Shown here one piece after another: positions 44,785 through 52,227 of a stretch of DNA of 64,000 nucleotides. How positions within the stretch are numbered: the first letter of the stretch is position 1; each line of letters starts with the position of its first letter. Source of the stretch: G965229605 sp965229605 (GTDB taxonomy: Bacteria; Pseudomonadota; Alphaproteobacteria; CBDDJK01); assembly GCA_965229605.1 (NCBI GenBank), contig OZ245892.1, positions 1,674,001-1,738,000 of the forward strand. The letters run 5' to 3'. The notes below the pieces were generated by a model, which ran no database searches, was not told where the DNA came from, and was given only the letters and a program-made list of their open reading frames with translations. A program made the position numbers and the translations under genes.

Positions 44785-45951
44785 TCAGGCAATTTGAAAC
44801 TGGTAAATAAAATCGCGGTCCGGTTCAATCCCCAATCCCGGACCGGAAGGAATTGCAATGCGTCCGGCGGATTGCTTTATTTGACGCTGAATATCCAAAG
44901 GTTCCAGCAAAAGCTGGTCGCGAAATTTATTGTCGGTCGTATCAAATTCCAGCATCGGCTCCCACGGATGCAAGCCGCCCGGCAAGTCCGGCATCGCCGC
45001 CAGCAGATGCATATTGGTGGCGACCGCCACCGCAGACCCCCAGACATGATTGACCACCGGGGTGAAATGGGCATGGCAGAGGGCCAGCACCCGCTGATAT
45101 TCTGAAATACCGCCAAGGGCGCAGACTTCGGGCTGGGCAATATCAAGCCCGCGCGATTGCAATAAATCACGCCAACCCCAGCGTGAAAATTCAGCCTCGC
45201 CCCCTGCAATATTGATATTGAGTTTGCGGCGTAACTCCCGGTAACCGTCACGGTCTTCCGGGGCCACCGGTTCTTCAAACCAATAGGCCCCCAGTTCCTC
45301 CAGCCCGCGCCCGACATAAAGCGCATCGCTGGTGGTATAGCCGTGATTGGCATCGACCATAAAGCGGAAATCATCGCCAATGCCTTTACGCACCGCTTCG
45401 GCCAGCAACAGATCGGGGCCTGGCCCCCGGCCGACTTTCATTTTGGTGGCCACAAAGCCGCTTTCACGGATCATGGCGGCTTCGTCCTGAAAACGCGCAC
45501 AAAGATCAGCCACCGGTTCCGGGCGCAACATCATGCCATAGCCGTAAACCGGGATACTGGTGCGGTGCGCCCCGCCAAGCAGGGTATAAAGCGGCTGGCC
45601 GGTGATCTTTCCGGTCAGGTCCCAAAGCGCGATATCAACCCCGGACAGGGCCTGTAGCGGCATGCCTTTTTGCCCGTGATCACGCAGCAGATTATAGATT
45701 TTATGCCAGAGATAATCCCGAAAAAGCGGGTTTTCGCCCAAAACCAGCGGCTGGATCACCTGTTCAACAATCGCTTTATTGGCCAGGGCCACCGGGCCGG
45801 GGCCAAAACATTCGCCCCAGCCGGTCAGCCCTTCATCGGTTGAGACCTCGACAAGATGGGCGGTGCGTTTGCTGTAATATTGCTGGGAATAGCCAAGCTG
45901 TTCAGGCAAGTCATATTGCAAGACATGGCTGGTGATTTTGGTTATTTTCAT
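44785..45951 (-). CDS. Mandelate racemase/muconate lactonizing enzyme family protein
   Basis: A 388-residue enolase-superfamily enzyme. The N-terminal capping domain is followed by a barrel with catalytic KMKVG (KxK), metal ligands in FMVDANHGY (Asp), YWFEEPVAPED (Glu) and AGGEAEF (Glu), and a later His in NHVWGSAV. This points to a Lys/His pair as in sugar-acid dehydratases and racemases of the mandelate racemase group. The specific acid cannot be deduced. I start at MKITKITSHV (45951); the ribosome-binding site is weak. It lies between the TRAP binding protein and permease genes. Confidence 0.88.
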   Translation of the reverse strand: MKITKITSHVLQYDLPEQLGYSQQYYSKRTAHLVEVSTDEGLTGWGECFGPGPVALANKAIVEQVIQPLVLGENPLFRDYLWHKIYNLLRDHGQKGMPLQALSGVDIALWDLTGKITGQPLYTLLGGAHRTSIPVYGYGMMLRPEPVADLCARFQDEAAMIRESGFVATKMKVGRGPGPDLLLAEAVRKGIGDDFRFMVDANHGYTTSDALYVGRGLEELGAYWFEEPVAPEDRDGYRELRRKLNINIAGGEAEFSRWGWRDLLQSRGLDIAQPEVCALGGISEYQRVLALCHAHFTPVVNHVWGSAVAVATNMHLLAAMPDLPGGLHPWEPMLEFDTTDNKFRDQLLLEPLDIQRQIKQSAGRIAIPSGPGLGIEPDRDFIYQFQIA

Positions 45952-45980
45952 ATGATTGGGAGGGCTTTTCAGAAAAACCA

Positions 45981-46017
45981 TATAAAAATCGGCAGGATTT
46001 TTTCAAATCCTGCCGAT
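45981..46017 (-). terminator. Hairpin with T-tract between TRAP binding protein and enzyme gene
   Basis: A perfect 13-bp stem (45988-46000 with 46005-46017) with a four-base loop is followed on the minus strand by TTTTTATA. It lies about 55 bases after the binding-protein stop. In operons like this it would act as a partial terminator or protect the 3' end, giving more binding protein than permease. Confidence 0.75.
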
Positions 46018-46073
46018 CATTGAAAATGCGTGAGACAGGGGAGGCCCCTGTTTCACTGAACAATATTACTGGA

Positions 46074-47102
46074 TTATTCTTCCATGGCCCCAATGCTGAC
46101 CAGGAAGTCCACATGGCTTTTCAGCAAAGCTTGTGATTCCGGGGTGGTGGCAAATTCAGCCCAGCCCGATTTCACAGCCGCGCGGAATTTGGCCAGTTCT
46201 TCCGGTGACCAGTCATAGAGGTTGACCCCCTGATCACGCAGGATTTTGGCATTTTCACCATTGCGCACTTCGTTAAGCGTGGCGTTATGCAGGGCCAGTG
46301 AATCCATGGCAACCGTCATAATTGCTTTATGATGGGCTGGCATGGCATCCCAGATATCCTTGCGGCAGGCCAGATGGTCAGCCGGCATGGAGTGGAAACC
46401 CGGGAAGTTGGTGTGTTTGGCGATGTCATAAAGGCCAAGCCCGATGTTATTGGTCAGGTTGGCGGCATCAGCCCCGTCAATAATCCCGGTTTCAAGCGCG
46501 GTGAAGATTTCATTGAAGTCCATCACAATCGGCGAAGCCCCGAGGTTTTTGAAAACCAGCGTGGCCATGCCCGGAGGCGAGCGGAACTTCCAGTTTTTGA
46601 AGTCTTCAACATTGCGGATCGGTGCGGTTGAGGACAATGATTCAGGCCCCGGAATCCACCAGCCGACAAATTCCATATTATGATCGTTATAGAGCTCATT
46701 GATCACGGCGCGGCCATTGGCATGAAGCAGCCAGGACATTTGCTGATAGGGGTTGGCATAGCCACCCATCAGGTCACCAGCAAACTGGAAGGCCGGATTT
46801 TTACCGGTCTGATAGGCCCCACCGGTCATATCGCAATCAAGAATCCCGGTTGCGGCGGCATCAAAGGTTTCAGCCGCTTTCACAACTGCGCCAGCATAAA
46901 ACATTTCGACCTGAATTTCACCATTGGACATGGTTTGAATATCATCAATATATTTCGCCGCAAGCTGACCAGACAAAGTTTCTGGCGAGAAGTGGGTCTG
47001 AATACGCAAGGTTGTGGTCTGCGCCGATGCGGTTGCGATCATGCCGACCGCCATCGCAGCGGCAGAGGCTGCAACCAGAGATTTTTTCCAAAGATATTTC
47101 AT
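46074..47102 (-). CDS. TRAP transporter solute-binding protein (DctP-type)
   Basis: A 342-residue periplasmic binding protein. The start at MKYLWKKSLVAA (47102) has an AGGGAG ribosome-binding site and gives a clear Sec signal peptide ending at ASAQ (about residue 27). The DctP fold shows THFSPETLSG near the mature N-terminus and WKFRSPPG, whose arginine usually binds the substrate carboxylate. It is the first gene of the operon binding protein - enolase enzyme - DctQ - DctM - PhyH. The ligand is probably an organic or sugar acid. Confidence 0.9.
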   Translation of the reverse strand: MKYLWKKSLVAASAAAMAVGMIATASAQTTTLRIQTHFSPETLSGQLAAKYIDDIQTMSNGEIQVEMFYAGAVVKAAETFDAAATGILDCDMTGGAYQTGKNPAFQFAGDLMGGYANPYQQMSWLLHANGRAVINELYNDHNMEFVGWWIPGPESLSSTAPIRNVEDFKNWKFRSPPGMATLVFKNLGASPIVMDFNEIFTALETGIIDGADAANLTNNIGLGLYDIAKHTNFPGFHSMPADHLACRKDIWDAMPAHHKAIMTVAMDSLALHNATLNEVRNGENAKILRDQGVNLYDWSPEELAKFRAAVKSGWAEFATTPESQALLKSHVDFLVSIGAMEE

Positions 47103-47311
47103 TATTGTCTCCCTGATACCTGAAAAGCACAGCTTATATAAACATACGCAAACGAGAGCAGACTTGTCAGGTGGTTTTTGATTTTTAAAGTTGATCCATT
47201 TGCACAGTTGAACGCTTCTTTTAACTTTAAGAGGATAGTGAGTCAATATAGCCGAATCACCTGATAGCGGAATTGCCTATGCGATACGACTTCAGATAAA
47301 GTGGTTTTACC

Positions 47312-47340
47312 TTGACAAATTTGATGATGTATTTGATGAT
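47312..47340 (+). promoter_or_regulatory. Possible promoter for the 151-residue coiled-coil gene
   Basis: TTGACA (47312-47317) and GATGAT (47335-47340) are 17 bases apart, about 70 bases before the start codon. A direct repeat of TTGATGATGTAT overlaps the spacer and -10. The -10 match is only moderate. Confidence 0.35.
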
Positions 47341-47370
47341 GTATTTAAGGCTAAACCTGTTAAATATGTT

Positions 47371-47413
47371 CTATGGAATCTATAGGGAATCATAAGGAAT
47401 CATATAGGAAATC
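47371..47413 (+). repeat. Iterated GGAATCATA repeats before the coiled-coil gene
   Basis: Immediately upstream of the ATG at 47414 the sequence iterates variants of A(T)AGGGAATCAT, AAGGAATCAT and ATAGGAAATCAT, about every ten bases. Each copy contains a weak AGGA ribosome-binding site. Similar ATAGG iterations precede the facing paralogue at 48157. Confidence 0.6.
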
Positions 47414-47869
47414 ATGAAGAATCTGATGATTGATACGCTTGGCTATGCCGAAGCTTTGGAACAATCCGGTTTTTCCAGAGAGCAAGCAAAAGGTGCGGCC
47501 AAGGCTTTAAATAACACCGTTGGCGAAGAACTGGCCACCAAAGCAGACCTGGCCCAGCTAAGCACTGAACTGCGTGCTGAAATAGCTGAATCAAGTGCTG
47601 AAACACGCACTGAATTACGCGCTGAAATGGCACAGTTAGGCACTGAATTACGCACTGAAATGGCCCAGCTAGGCACTGAATTACGTGCTGAAATGGCACA
47701 GTTAGGCACTGAACTACGTACTGAATTCAACGCTGACATGACTAAATTGCGTGCTGAAATAGCTGAAACACGTGCTGAGCTCAAAGGGGACATTAAACTT
47801 AATCGCTGGATGCTTGGCGTTATTGTTATTGCGGTTGTTATCCCTCTTATTCGCGATTTTATGCTTTAG
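47414..47869 (+). CDS. Coiled-coil protein with C-terminal membrane anchor, 11-residue repeats
   Basis: A 151-residue protein. A short N-terminal helical part (YAEALEQSGFSREQAKG) leads to TKADL and a long coiled coil (about residues 45-128). Its core is three and a half copies of an 11-residue unit TELRxEMAQLG, a hendecad pattern. One membrane helix (about residues 132-149) ends the protein. This layout resembles the DUF1640/CCDC90-like and Borrelia Bdr-like groups, with low certainty. A shorter paralogue with the same ends lies opposite at 47948-48157. Confidence 0.75.
   Translation: MKNLMIDTLGYAEALEQSGFSREQAKGAAKALNNTVGEELATKADLAQLSTELRAEIAESSAETRTELRAEMAQLGTELRTEMAQLGTELRAEMAQLGTELRTEFNADMTKLRAEIAETRAELKGDIKLNRWMLGVIVIAVVIPLIRDFML
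47609..47707 (+). repeat. Three tandem 33-base units inside the coiled-coil gene
   Basis: Units at 47609-47641, 47642-47674 and 47675-47707 encode TELRxEMAQLG and differ at only a few bases; a partial fourth follows. In-frame gain or loss of units would change coiled-coil length by 11 residues without shifting the reading frame. Confidence 0.85.
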
Positions 47870-47947
47870 ATCATCAATCATACATAAAGAATAAGCAGAA
47901 ACCTGTATTAACAAGGTTCTGAACATCGCATAACGATAGGGAATTGC

Positions 47948-48157
47948 TTACAGGAAAATATCTTGCACCACTGGAATAATAACGGCGACAATAACAATGC
48001 CGAGCATCCACTTGATGACAAGCAATTCTTTTTCAACCCGTATCACATCACTTTTTGTCGGCAATGTCTCACTGGTGATGGCCGCAGCGGCTGATCGGGC
48101 CTTATCCTCAGGCGCACCAGCAGCAAGAAAAGCATCATAGACCTCTGAGATAATCAT
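47948..48157 (-). CDS. Short paralogue of the coiled-coil membrane protein
   Basis: A 69-residue protein with the same order as the convergent 151-residue gene: an N-terminal helical part (YDAFLAAGAPEDKARS), a TKSDV motif, and a C-terminal membrane helix in which WMLGIVIVAVIIPVVQD closely matches WMLGVIVIAVVIPLIRD of the larger one. The repeat-rich coiled coil is reduced to one short segment (VEKELLVIK). The two genes converge with 78 bases between stops. Function unknown; a partner or regulator of the long form is possible. Confidence 0.72.
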   Translation of the reverse strand: MIISEVYDAFLAAGAPEDKARSAAAAITSETLPTKSDVIRVEKELLVIKWMLGIVIVAVIIPVVQDIFL

Positions 48158-48173
48158 TTTATTCTCCCTATGC

Positions 48174-48194
48174 TATAGGACCTATGATCCTATA
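48174..48194. repeat. TATAGGA inverted repeat upstream of the short coiled-coil gene
   Basis: TATAGGA (48174-48180) and TCCTATA (48188-48194) form a 7-bp inverted repeat with a seven-base spacer, 17 bases upstream of the ATG at 48157. It may be an operator or a hairpin near the ribosome-binding site. Confidence 0.45.
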
Positions 48195-48291
48195 TAGTGC
48201 ACTTTTGTTACATTTATCAAAAATTTTATTGGAGACGGGTTATTACGAGGATAGGAGCAAGCGGACGCTGATAAGGATATAAGCTGGTCGC

Positions 48292-48564
48292 TTATTTTTT
48301 GAACAAATCAGCGTGCGTGCCGGTTCTGAGTAATGCGAGTTCATCATCGCTGATAAGATAAATAAGCAACCAGTCTGGCGCGATATGGCATTCACGACAG
48401 CCGCCAAAATTTCCAATGAGCCGATGGTCGCGATGATGGGGGGATAAATTCTGTTTATTTGCCAGTAACTGGACAATCGCGGAAAGCTTTTGTAAATCAA
48501 GGCCACGCTTTTTGATGCGCTTCACGTCCCGGCGGAAAATACTGGAATCAACGATTTTTAGCAT
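48292..48564 (-). CDS. YafQ-type RelE-fold toxin
   Basis: A 90-residue toxin of the YafQ family. Signature parts are RRDVKRIKKRG near residue 12, the LSPHHRDHRLIGNFGGCRECHIAPDWLL core (in two blocks) with catalytic-type histidines, and LALLRTGTHADLF at the end. YafQ cleaves mRNA in the ribosome. The antitoxin gene is upstream, 25 bases away. The region 3' of the gene is otherwise empty to the coiled-coil pair. Confidence 0.9.
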   Translation of the reverse strand: MLKIVDSSIFRRDVKRIKKRGLDLQKLSAIVQLLANKQNLSPHHRDHRLIGNFGGCRECHIAPDWLLIYLISDDELALLRTGTHADLFKK

Positions 48565-48589
48565 TATTTGCCATCGTTATTTGCTGGCG

Positions 48590-48844
48590 CTATTTAAGTG
48601 ACTCTGCAAATTCCTCAAAAGTTTTATGGTGCTTGAGTGCATCTTTACGATTCGCGAATTCATCCAGGGCAGCAAGCGTTTCCTCATTCGGGAGCTTGAT
48701 TTCAAACGGGATACCACGATTGATTCTTATTTGCTGATAAAACAAGCGAATTGCATCGCTTTCGCTTAAGCCCAGCCCCTTTAAAATAGCCGAAACATTG
48801 GTTTTAAGGTCCGGATCAATGCGTGCATGAATACGGTCAGCCAT
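48590..48844 (-). CDS. RelB/DinJ-family antitoxin
   Basis: An 84-residue antitoxin. I start at MADRIHARIDPDLK (48844), which has a GGGGAGG site upstream and the standard RelB/DinJ N-terminus. The ribbon-helix-helix segment is followed by LGLSESDAIRLFYQQIRINRGIPFEI, the family signature, and a charged C-terminus that wraps the toxin. It forms a module with the downstream YafQ-type toxin and should repress its own promoter. Confidence 0.9.
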   Translation of the reverse strand: MADRIHARIDPDLKTNVSAILKGLGLSESDAIRLFYQQIRINRGIPFEIKLPNEETLAALDEFANRKDALKHHKTFEEFAESLK

Positions 48845-48984
48845 TTTAAGGCCTCCCCTATGTTTTATTAATTTCGTTTTATGAATTTGGGTAAATTCAG
48901 TTGTGTGTACATTATAAGCACAATTTGCGCTTTGGCAACAGCCCAACTTTGCGAACGGCACTGGTTATGAAAAAAGAGGCATAT

Positions 48985-49293
48985 TCAATTTTTACTTACG
49001 TGTTTTTTCAAGTCTCTGTAAAAATTTTGATGTGATCCCAGCGCATATAAGGTCACTGTTGAAGTGATTTCAGTATGGGTATAGGCCAGCAGAACCTCCC
49101 GTTTATTGATTTTAAATTTGTAAACGCGAAAATCGGAAAGATCTGCAATTTTCTTCACGCCAACTTTAGGATTTTCTGCTATTTCCCTGATCGCCTGATT
49201 AACCTCTTTTTTCTGAACAGGATGAAGTTTTTTATAGGCGCGCTGAAACTGTGGCTTTTGTTCAAGGCGCAAATTATTCCTCGTCAAATTCAA
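48985..49293 (-). CDS. RelE/StbE-like toxin
   Basis: A 102-residue RelE-superfamily protein. The N-terminal helix (FQRAYKKLHPVQKKEVNQAI), the beta strand LSDFRVYKFKI and the C-terminal LYALGSHQNFYRDLK fit RelE/StbE-type toxins. It overlaps the upstream antitoxin gene by 20 bases, so it is translated in coupling with it. Catalytic residues cannot be assigned with certainty. Confidence 0.8.
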   Translation of the reverse strand: MNLTRNNLRLEQKPQFQRAYKKLHPVQKKEVNQAIREIAENPKVGVKKIADLSDFRVYKFKINKREVLLAYTHTEITSTVTLYALGSHQNFYRDLKKHVSKN

Positions 49294-49486
49294 ATTTTAT
49301 GGATTTTTCCTGCCTGGCGATCAGGATGTCTCTGATAAAAGCAACCGGTAGATCAGGATTTTCTTCAGCGATTTTTCCAAGCTGATAGTAATATTCAATT
49401 TGCTTCGGGGTTGATCTAAACTGGCGTTGTGCCAGTTTCTTTGCATCATTTACAAGTTGATCAGGTAGTCTTACTGCTGTTGCCAT
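49274..49486 (-). CDS. ParD-like antitoxin
   Basis: A 70-residue protein with the start ATAVRLPDQLVNDAKKLA typical of ribbon-helix-helix ParD-like antitoxins, followed by RSTPKQIEYYYQLGKIAEENPDLP in two short blocks, the family's characteristic centre. It is the first gene of the pair with the RelE/StbE-like toxin. Together with the DinJ/YafQ-type pair it makes a double toxin-antitoxin block beside the flagellin array. Confidence 0.82.
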   Translation of the reverse strand: MATAVRLPDQLVNDAKKLAQRQFRSTPKQIEYYYQLGKIAEENPDLPVAFIRDILIARQEKSIKFEFDEE

Positions 49487-49603
49487 TTTTTTATCCTCTC
49501 AAAAGTTAATATGCGATACTTTATTGCAAAAAGCAACAAAGCAAAACAGGTGCAGGCATTCATATGGATGAGAGCTGCCCGGCACACACGACACCAGAGG
49601 TAT

Positions 49604-49637
49604 TTGGAGGAGGTGGTTTGGAAGCCACCTCCCCCAA
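49604..49637 (-). terminator. Strong hairpin downstream of the flagellin array
   Basis: A 13-bp stem with one mismatch (49604-49616 and 49625-49637; core GGAGGTGG/CCACCTCC) lies about 50 bases after the last flagellin stop. No T-run follows, so it is either a factor-dependent end or a 3' stabiliser of the flagellin mRNA. Confidence 0.5.
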
Positions 49638-49685
49638 TACACCGATACGCAACACATACTTACTACAAAGTGAACGCGATAGCGA

Positions 49686-50621
49686 TTACTGCAGCAGGCT
49701 CAAGACTGACCGCTGCTGGTCACCGGAGATCGCCAGGGACTGGATTCCCAGTTCCTGCCTGGTCTGCAGGGCGGTTAAATTCGCCCCTTCCTCGTTCATA
49801 TCTGCCAGCGTCAATTTGTCGCCGCCAGTACTGAGGACTTCGGTATAATCCTCGGTGAAGTCGACACGTGTCGTCAAGATAGACACATTTGACCCCAGGT
49901 CTGATGCGACTGCCCGCAAGCGGTTAATTGCATCATCGAGGTTACTAATCGCATACTCAACAATGGCGAGAGCACTATTATTGGCTCCCAGAGCGGTGAA
50001 ACTCGAGGTTTCTTCTCCGCTCATTACAACGCTGAGGCCTTTGAATGTGTTGTTATCCACACTCGCATTAAAGGCGACGTTCGAGAACAGTTGCGATCTC
50101 AAAGCCTCGTCTGTATCCCCAGCACTTGTCGAGTTCAAATCAAAACCACCAACAACGATTCTTGATGCTGTTCGGTCCGAAAACTGAATATCAAGCTCAT
50201 TATTCGTGTCACTCAACAAATTGTACCCATTGTACTCCGCGTCCTCAACCAACTGAGAAATTTGCGTTCCCAGCTCGTTGAATTGCTCGGTTGAAGACTG
50301 ACGCTCTGCGGTCGACTGGGATTTTGCTGCTTCTGCAATCCCCTTCATTTGATCCAGCAAGTCGTCAATCGCCTCAGTCGCATCCAGAGCCGCTTGCAGG
50401 GTTGAGACACCCTGTTCGATGTAATCCTTGCGTTCAAGGAAGTCATCGGCGCGGTCATAAAGGGCCTTTGATGTAAAGAACGCTACTGCATCATCGACCA
50501 CATTATTGACCTCACGGCCTGTGGATAAACGATTTTGTGTCCGATCACTCATTTCCTGAACATCGCGTAATGTTGCAATATTCGATCTTTGAGCCTCGGT
50601 TAAGGCTATATCGGCTGCCAT
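49686..50621 (-). CDS. Flagellin (copy 1)
   Basis: A 311-residue flagellin, the filament subunit exported by the flagellar type III system. The ATG at 50621 has an AAAGGAG site. Conserved D0/D1 parts are the N-terminus (LTEAQRSNIATLRDVQ, then TQNRLSTGREVN) and the C-terminus (ALQTRQELGIQSLAISGDQQRSVLSLLQ in two blocks). The central domain is short. It differs from copy 2 at 26 of 311 positions, so the pair is a recent duplication. Its leader carries an AGAA-loop hairpin and a long duplicated upstream element. Confidence 0.95.
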   Translation of the reverse strand: MAADIALTEAQRSNIATLRDVQEMSDRTQNRLSTGREVNNVVDDAVAFFTSKALYDRADDFLERKDYIEQGVSTLQAALDATEAIDDLLDQMKGIAEAAKSQSTAERQSSTEQFNELGTQISQLVEDAEYNGYNLLSDTNNELDIQFSDRTASRIVVGGFDLNSTSAGDTDEALRSQLFSNVAFNASVDNNTFKGLSVVMSGEETSSFTALGANNSALAIVEYAISNLDDAINRLRAVASDLGSNVSILTTRVDFTEDYTEVLSTGGDKLTLADMNEEGANLTALQTRQELGIQSLAISGDQQRSVLSLLQ

Positions 50622-50649
50622 GATTGGCACTCCTTTCTGGTTAAATCTC

Positions 50650-50663
50650 GCGGCTTCTGCCAC
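50650..50663 (-). ncRNA. AGAA-loop hairpin in flagellin copy 1 leader
   Basis: On the mRNA strand GTGGC-AGAA-GCCGC forms a 5-bp stem with a four-base AGAA loop. It lies nine bases before the CCAGAAAGGAG ribosome-binding region. The same loop and position recur before the other three flagellin genes with different stem bases, which argues for selection on structure. Confidence 0.65.
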
Positions 50664-50795
50664 GAGGTGGATTTATCCTGTCATCAGACCATCCATGCTT
50701 CTGCATTTTTGCTCATGGTGGCAGGACGATTGACCTCGAAGGTTTTGTCTTGCCTGCGTGCAGGTTTGACAAAGGTGCTCCTGAGTCTCCGACAA

Positions 50796-51010
50796 GTTCT
50801 GAACAGAAAAACAGGGGCTTTCGAGGCATTTTGGACGCAACCGTCAGCGGGTATGCTGGCGGCTACTCACCAGGCGTGAGGTTACCAGTACGATTTCACG
50901 CCGGATGTTCCTGGACTCCGGGCCCATATCCACTCTGGGCCCGGTGCCCGTTGTTCTTTAGTCACTCATCCAGTCGTCTCCTTATATGGTTGTGGATAGA
51001 ATGAAGTCAG
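50796..51010 (-). repeat. Duplicated flagellin upstream element, copy A
   Basis: This block between flagellin copies 2 and 1 is similar over about 210 bases to 52228-52450. Shared parts include GATGTTCCTGGACTCCGGGC, an 8-bp hairpin at 50918-50944, the inverted repeat TTCTG-AA-CAGAA (50797-50808) and a three-codon mini-ORF at 50958-50969. The homology also continues toward the start codon. No protein-coding gene is supported in this 402-base spacer. Confidence 0.8.
50958..50969 (-). other. Conserved mini-ORF ATG-AGT-GAC-TAA (copy A)
   Basis: A three-codon frame (Met-Ser-Asp-stop) is preceded at eight bases by AAGGAG (AAGGAGAC at 50976-50983) and followed by AGAACAA. The same frame and ribosome-binding site occur at 52390-52401 despite changes between, suggesting that ribosomes load here. 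It lies about 50 bases after the flagellin copy 2 stop. Confidence 0.5.
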
Positions 51011-51023
51011 CTATCGCCTTTTA

Positions 51024-51959
51024 TTACTGCAGCAGGCTCAAGACTGACCGTTGTTGGTCACCGGAGATCGCCAGGGACTGAATACCCAGTTCCTGCCTGG
51101 TCTGAAGGGCGGTCAAGTTCGCCCCTTCCTCGTTCATATCTGCCAGCGTCAATTTGTCGCCACCAGTATTGAGGACATCGGTGTAGTCCTCGGTGAAGTC
51201 AGAACGTGTCGTCAAAATAGACACATTTGACCCCAGATCCGATGCAACCGCCCGAAGCCGATTGATCGCATCATCGAGATTTTTTATCGCATACTCAACA
51301 ATGGCGAGAGCACTGTTATTTGCTCCCATGGCGGTGAAACTTGACGTTTCTTCACCGCTCATTACAACGCTGAGGCCTTTGAATGTGTTGTTTTCCACAT
51401 TCGTATTAAAGGCGACGTTCGAGAACAGCTGGGTTCTCAAGGCATCGTCTGTGTCCCCGGCGCTTGTCGAGTTCAAATCAAAGCCACCAACAATGATTCT
51501 TGATGCCGTCCGGTCAGAAAACCGGATATCAAGCTCATTATTCGTGTCACTCAACAAGTTGTAGCCATTATACTCAGCGTCCTCAATCAACTGGGAAATC
51601 TGCGATCCCAGCTCATTGAACTGATCAGTTGACGCCTGACGCTCTGCGGTTGTCTGGGATTTCGATGCTTCTGCAATCCCTTTCATTTGATCCAGCAGTT
51701 CGTCAATCGCCTCCGTCGCATCCAGCGCCGCTTGCAGGGTCGAAACCCCCTGGTCGATGTAATCCTTGCGCTCAAGGAAGTCATCGGCACGGTCATAAAG
51801 GGACTTTGATGTAAAATACGCTACTGCATCATCGACCACATTATTGACCTCACGGCCTGTCGCTAAACGATTCTGAGTCCGGTCACTCAAGTCCTGAACA
51901 TCACGCAATGTCGCAATATTCGATCTTTGAGCTTCGGTTAACGCTATATCAGTTGCCAT
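51024..51959 (-). CDS. Flagellin (copy 2)
   Basis: A 311-residue flagellin nearly identical to copy 1. Substitutions are scattered and mostly conservative (for example EM/DL near residue 23 and Q/R in the DTNNELDI region). The start at 51959 has AAAGGAG upstream. D0/D1 helices are intact at both ends, so the protein should assemble. Its leader has the same GTGGC-AGAA-GCCGC hairpin as copy 1 and a diverged copy of the long upstream element. It lies between copies 1 and 3 on the same strand. Confidence 0.95.
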   Translation of the reverse strand: MATDIALTEAQRSNIATLRDVQDLSDRTQNRLATGREVNNVVDDAVAYFTSKSLYDRADDFLERKDYIDQGVSTLQAALDATEAIDELLDQMKGIAEASKSQTTAERQASTDQFNELGSQISQLIEDAEYNGYNLLSDTNNELDIRFSDRTASRIIVGGFDLNSTSAGDTDDALRTQLFSNVAFNTNVENNTFKGLSVVMSGEETSSFTAMGANNSALAIVEYAIKNLDDAINRLRAVASDLGSNVSILTTRSDFTEDYTDVLNTGGDKLTLADMNEEGANLTALQTRQELGIQSLAISGDQQRSVLSLLQ

Positions 51960-51987
51960 GACTGGCACTCCTTTCTGGTTAAATCTT

Positions 51988-52001
51988 GCGGCTTCTGCCA
52001 C
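51988..52001 (-). ncRNA. AGAA-loop hairpin in flagellin copy 2 leader
   Basis: Same GTGGC-AGAA-GCCGC hairpin as in copy 1, in the same place before CCAGAAAGGAG. A small CCAC-CTT-GTGG stem-like sequence just upstream is also shared, with one loop base changed. Confidence 0.65.
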
Positions 52002-52227
52002 AAGGTGGATTTATCCTGTCATCAGAACCAAGGCATGTTGCCCTTTTGGGCTTCACACTTTATCCCTCTGCCAGGACGATTAACCCCGAATCTTTCGTCT
52101 CACCTTTGCGGACAGATCCTGTAACCAGGTCCTTCCTTTGCCCCCAAGGTTGCCCCCAAAGACAACCTCAATTCTTCTGAAGGCTGCCTCAAAGGCTCAA
52201 CGAAAGCATACCCCTGAAATTCCAGCA

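Noticed and set aside
49511..49834. 107-codon plus-strand frame entering the end of flagellin copy 1
   Set aside because: It overlaps a certain flagellin gene antisense and includes the hairpin region; no protein features.
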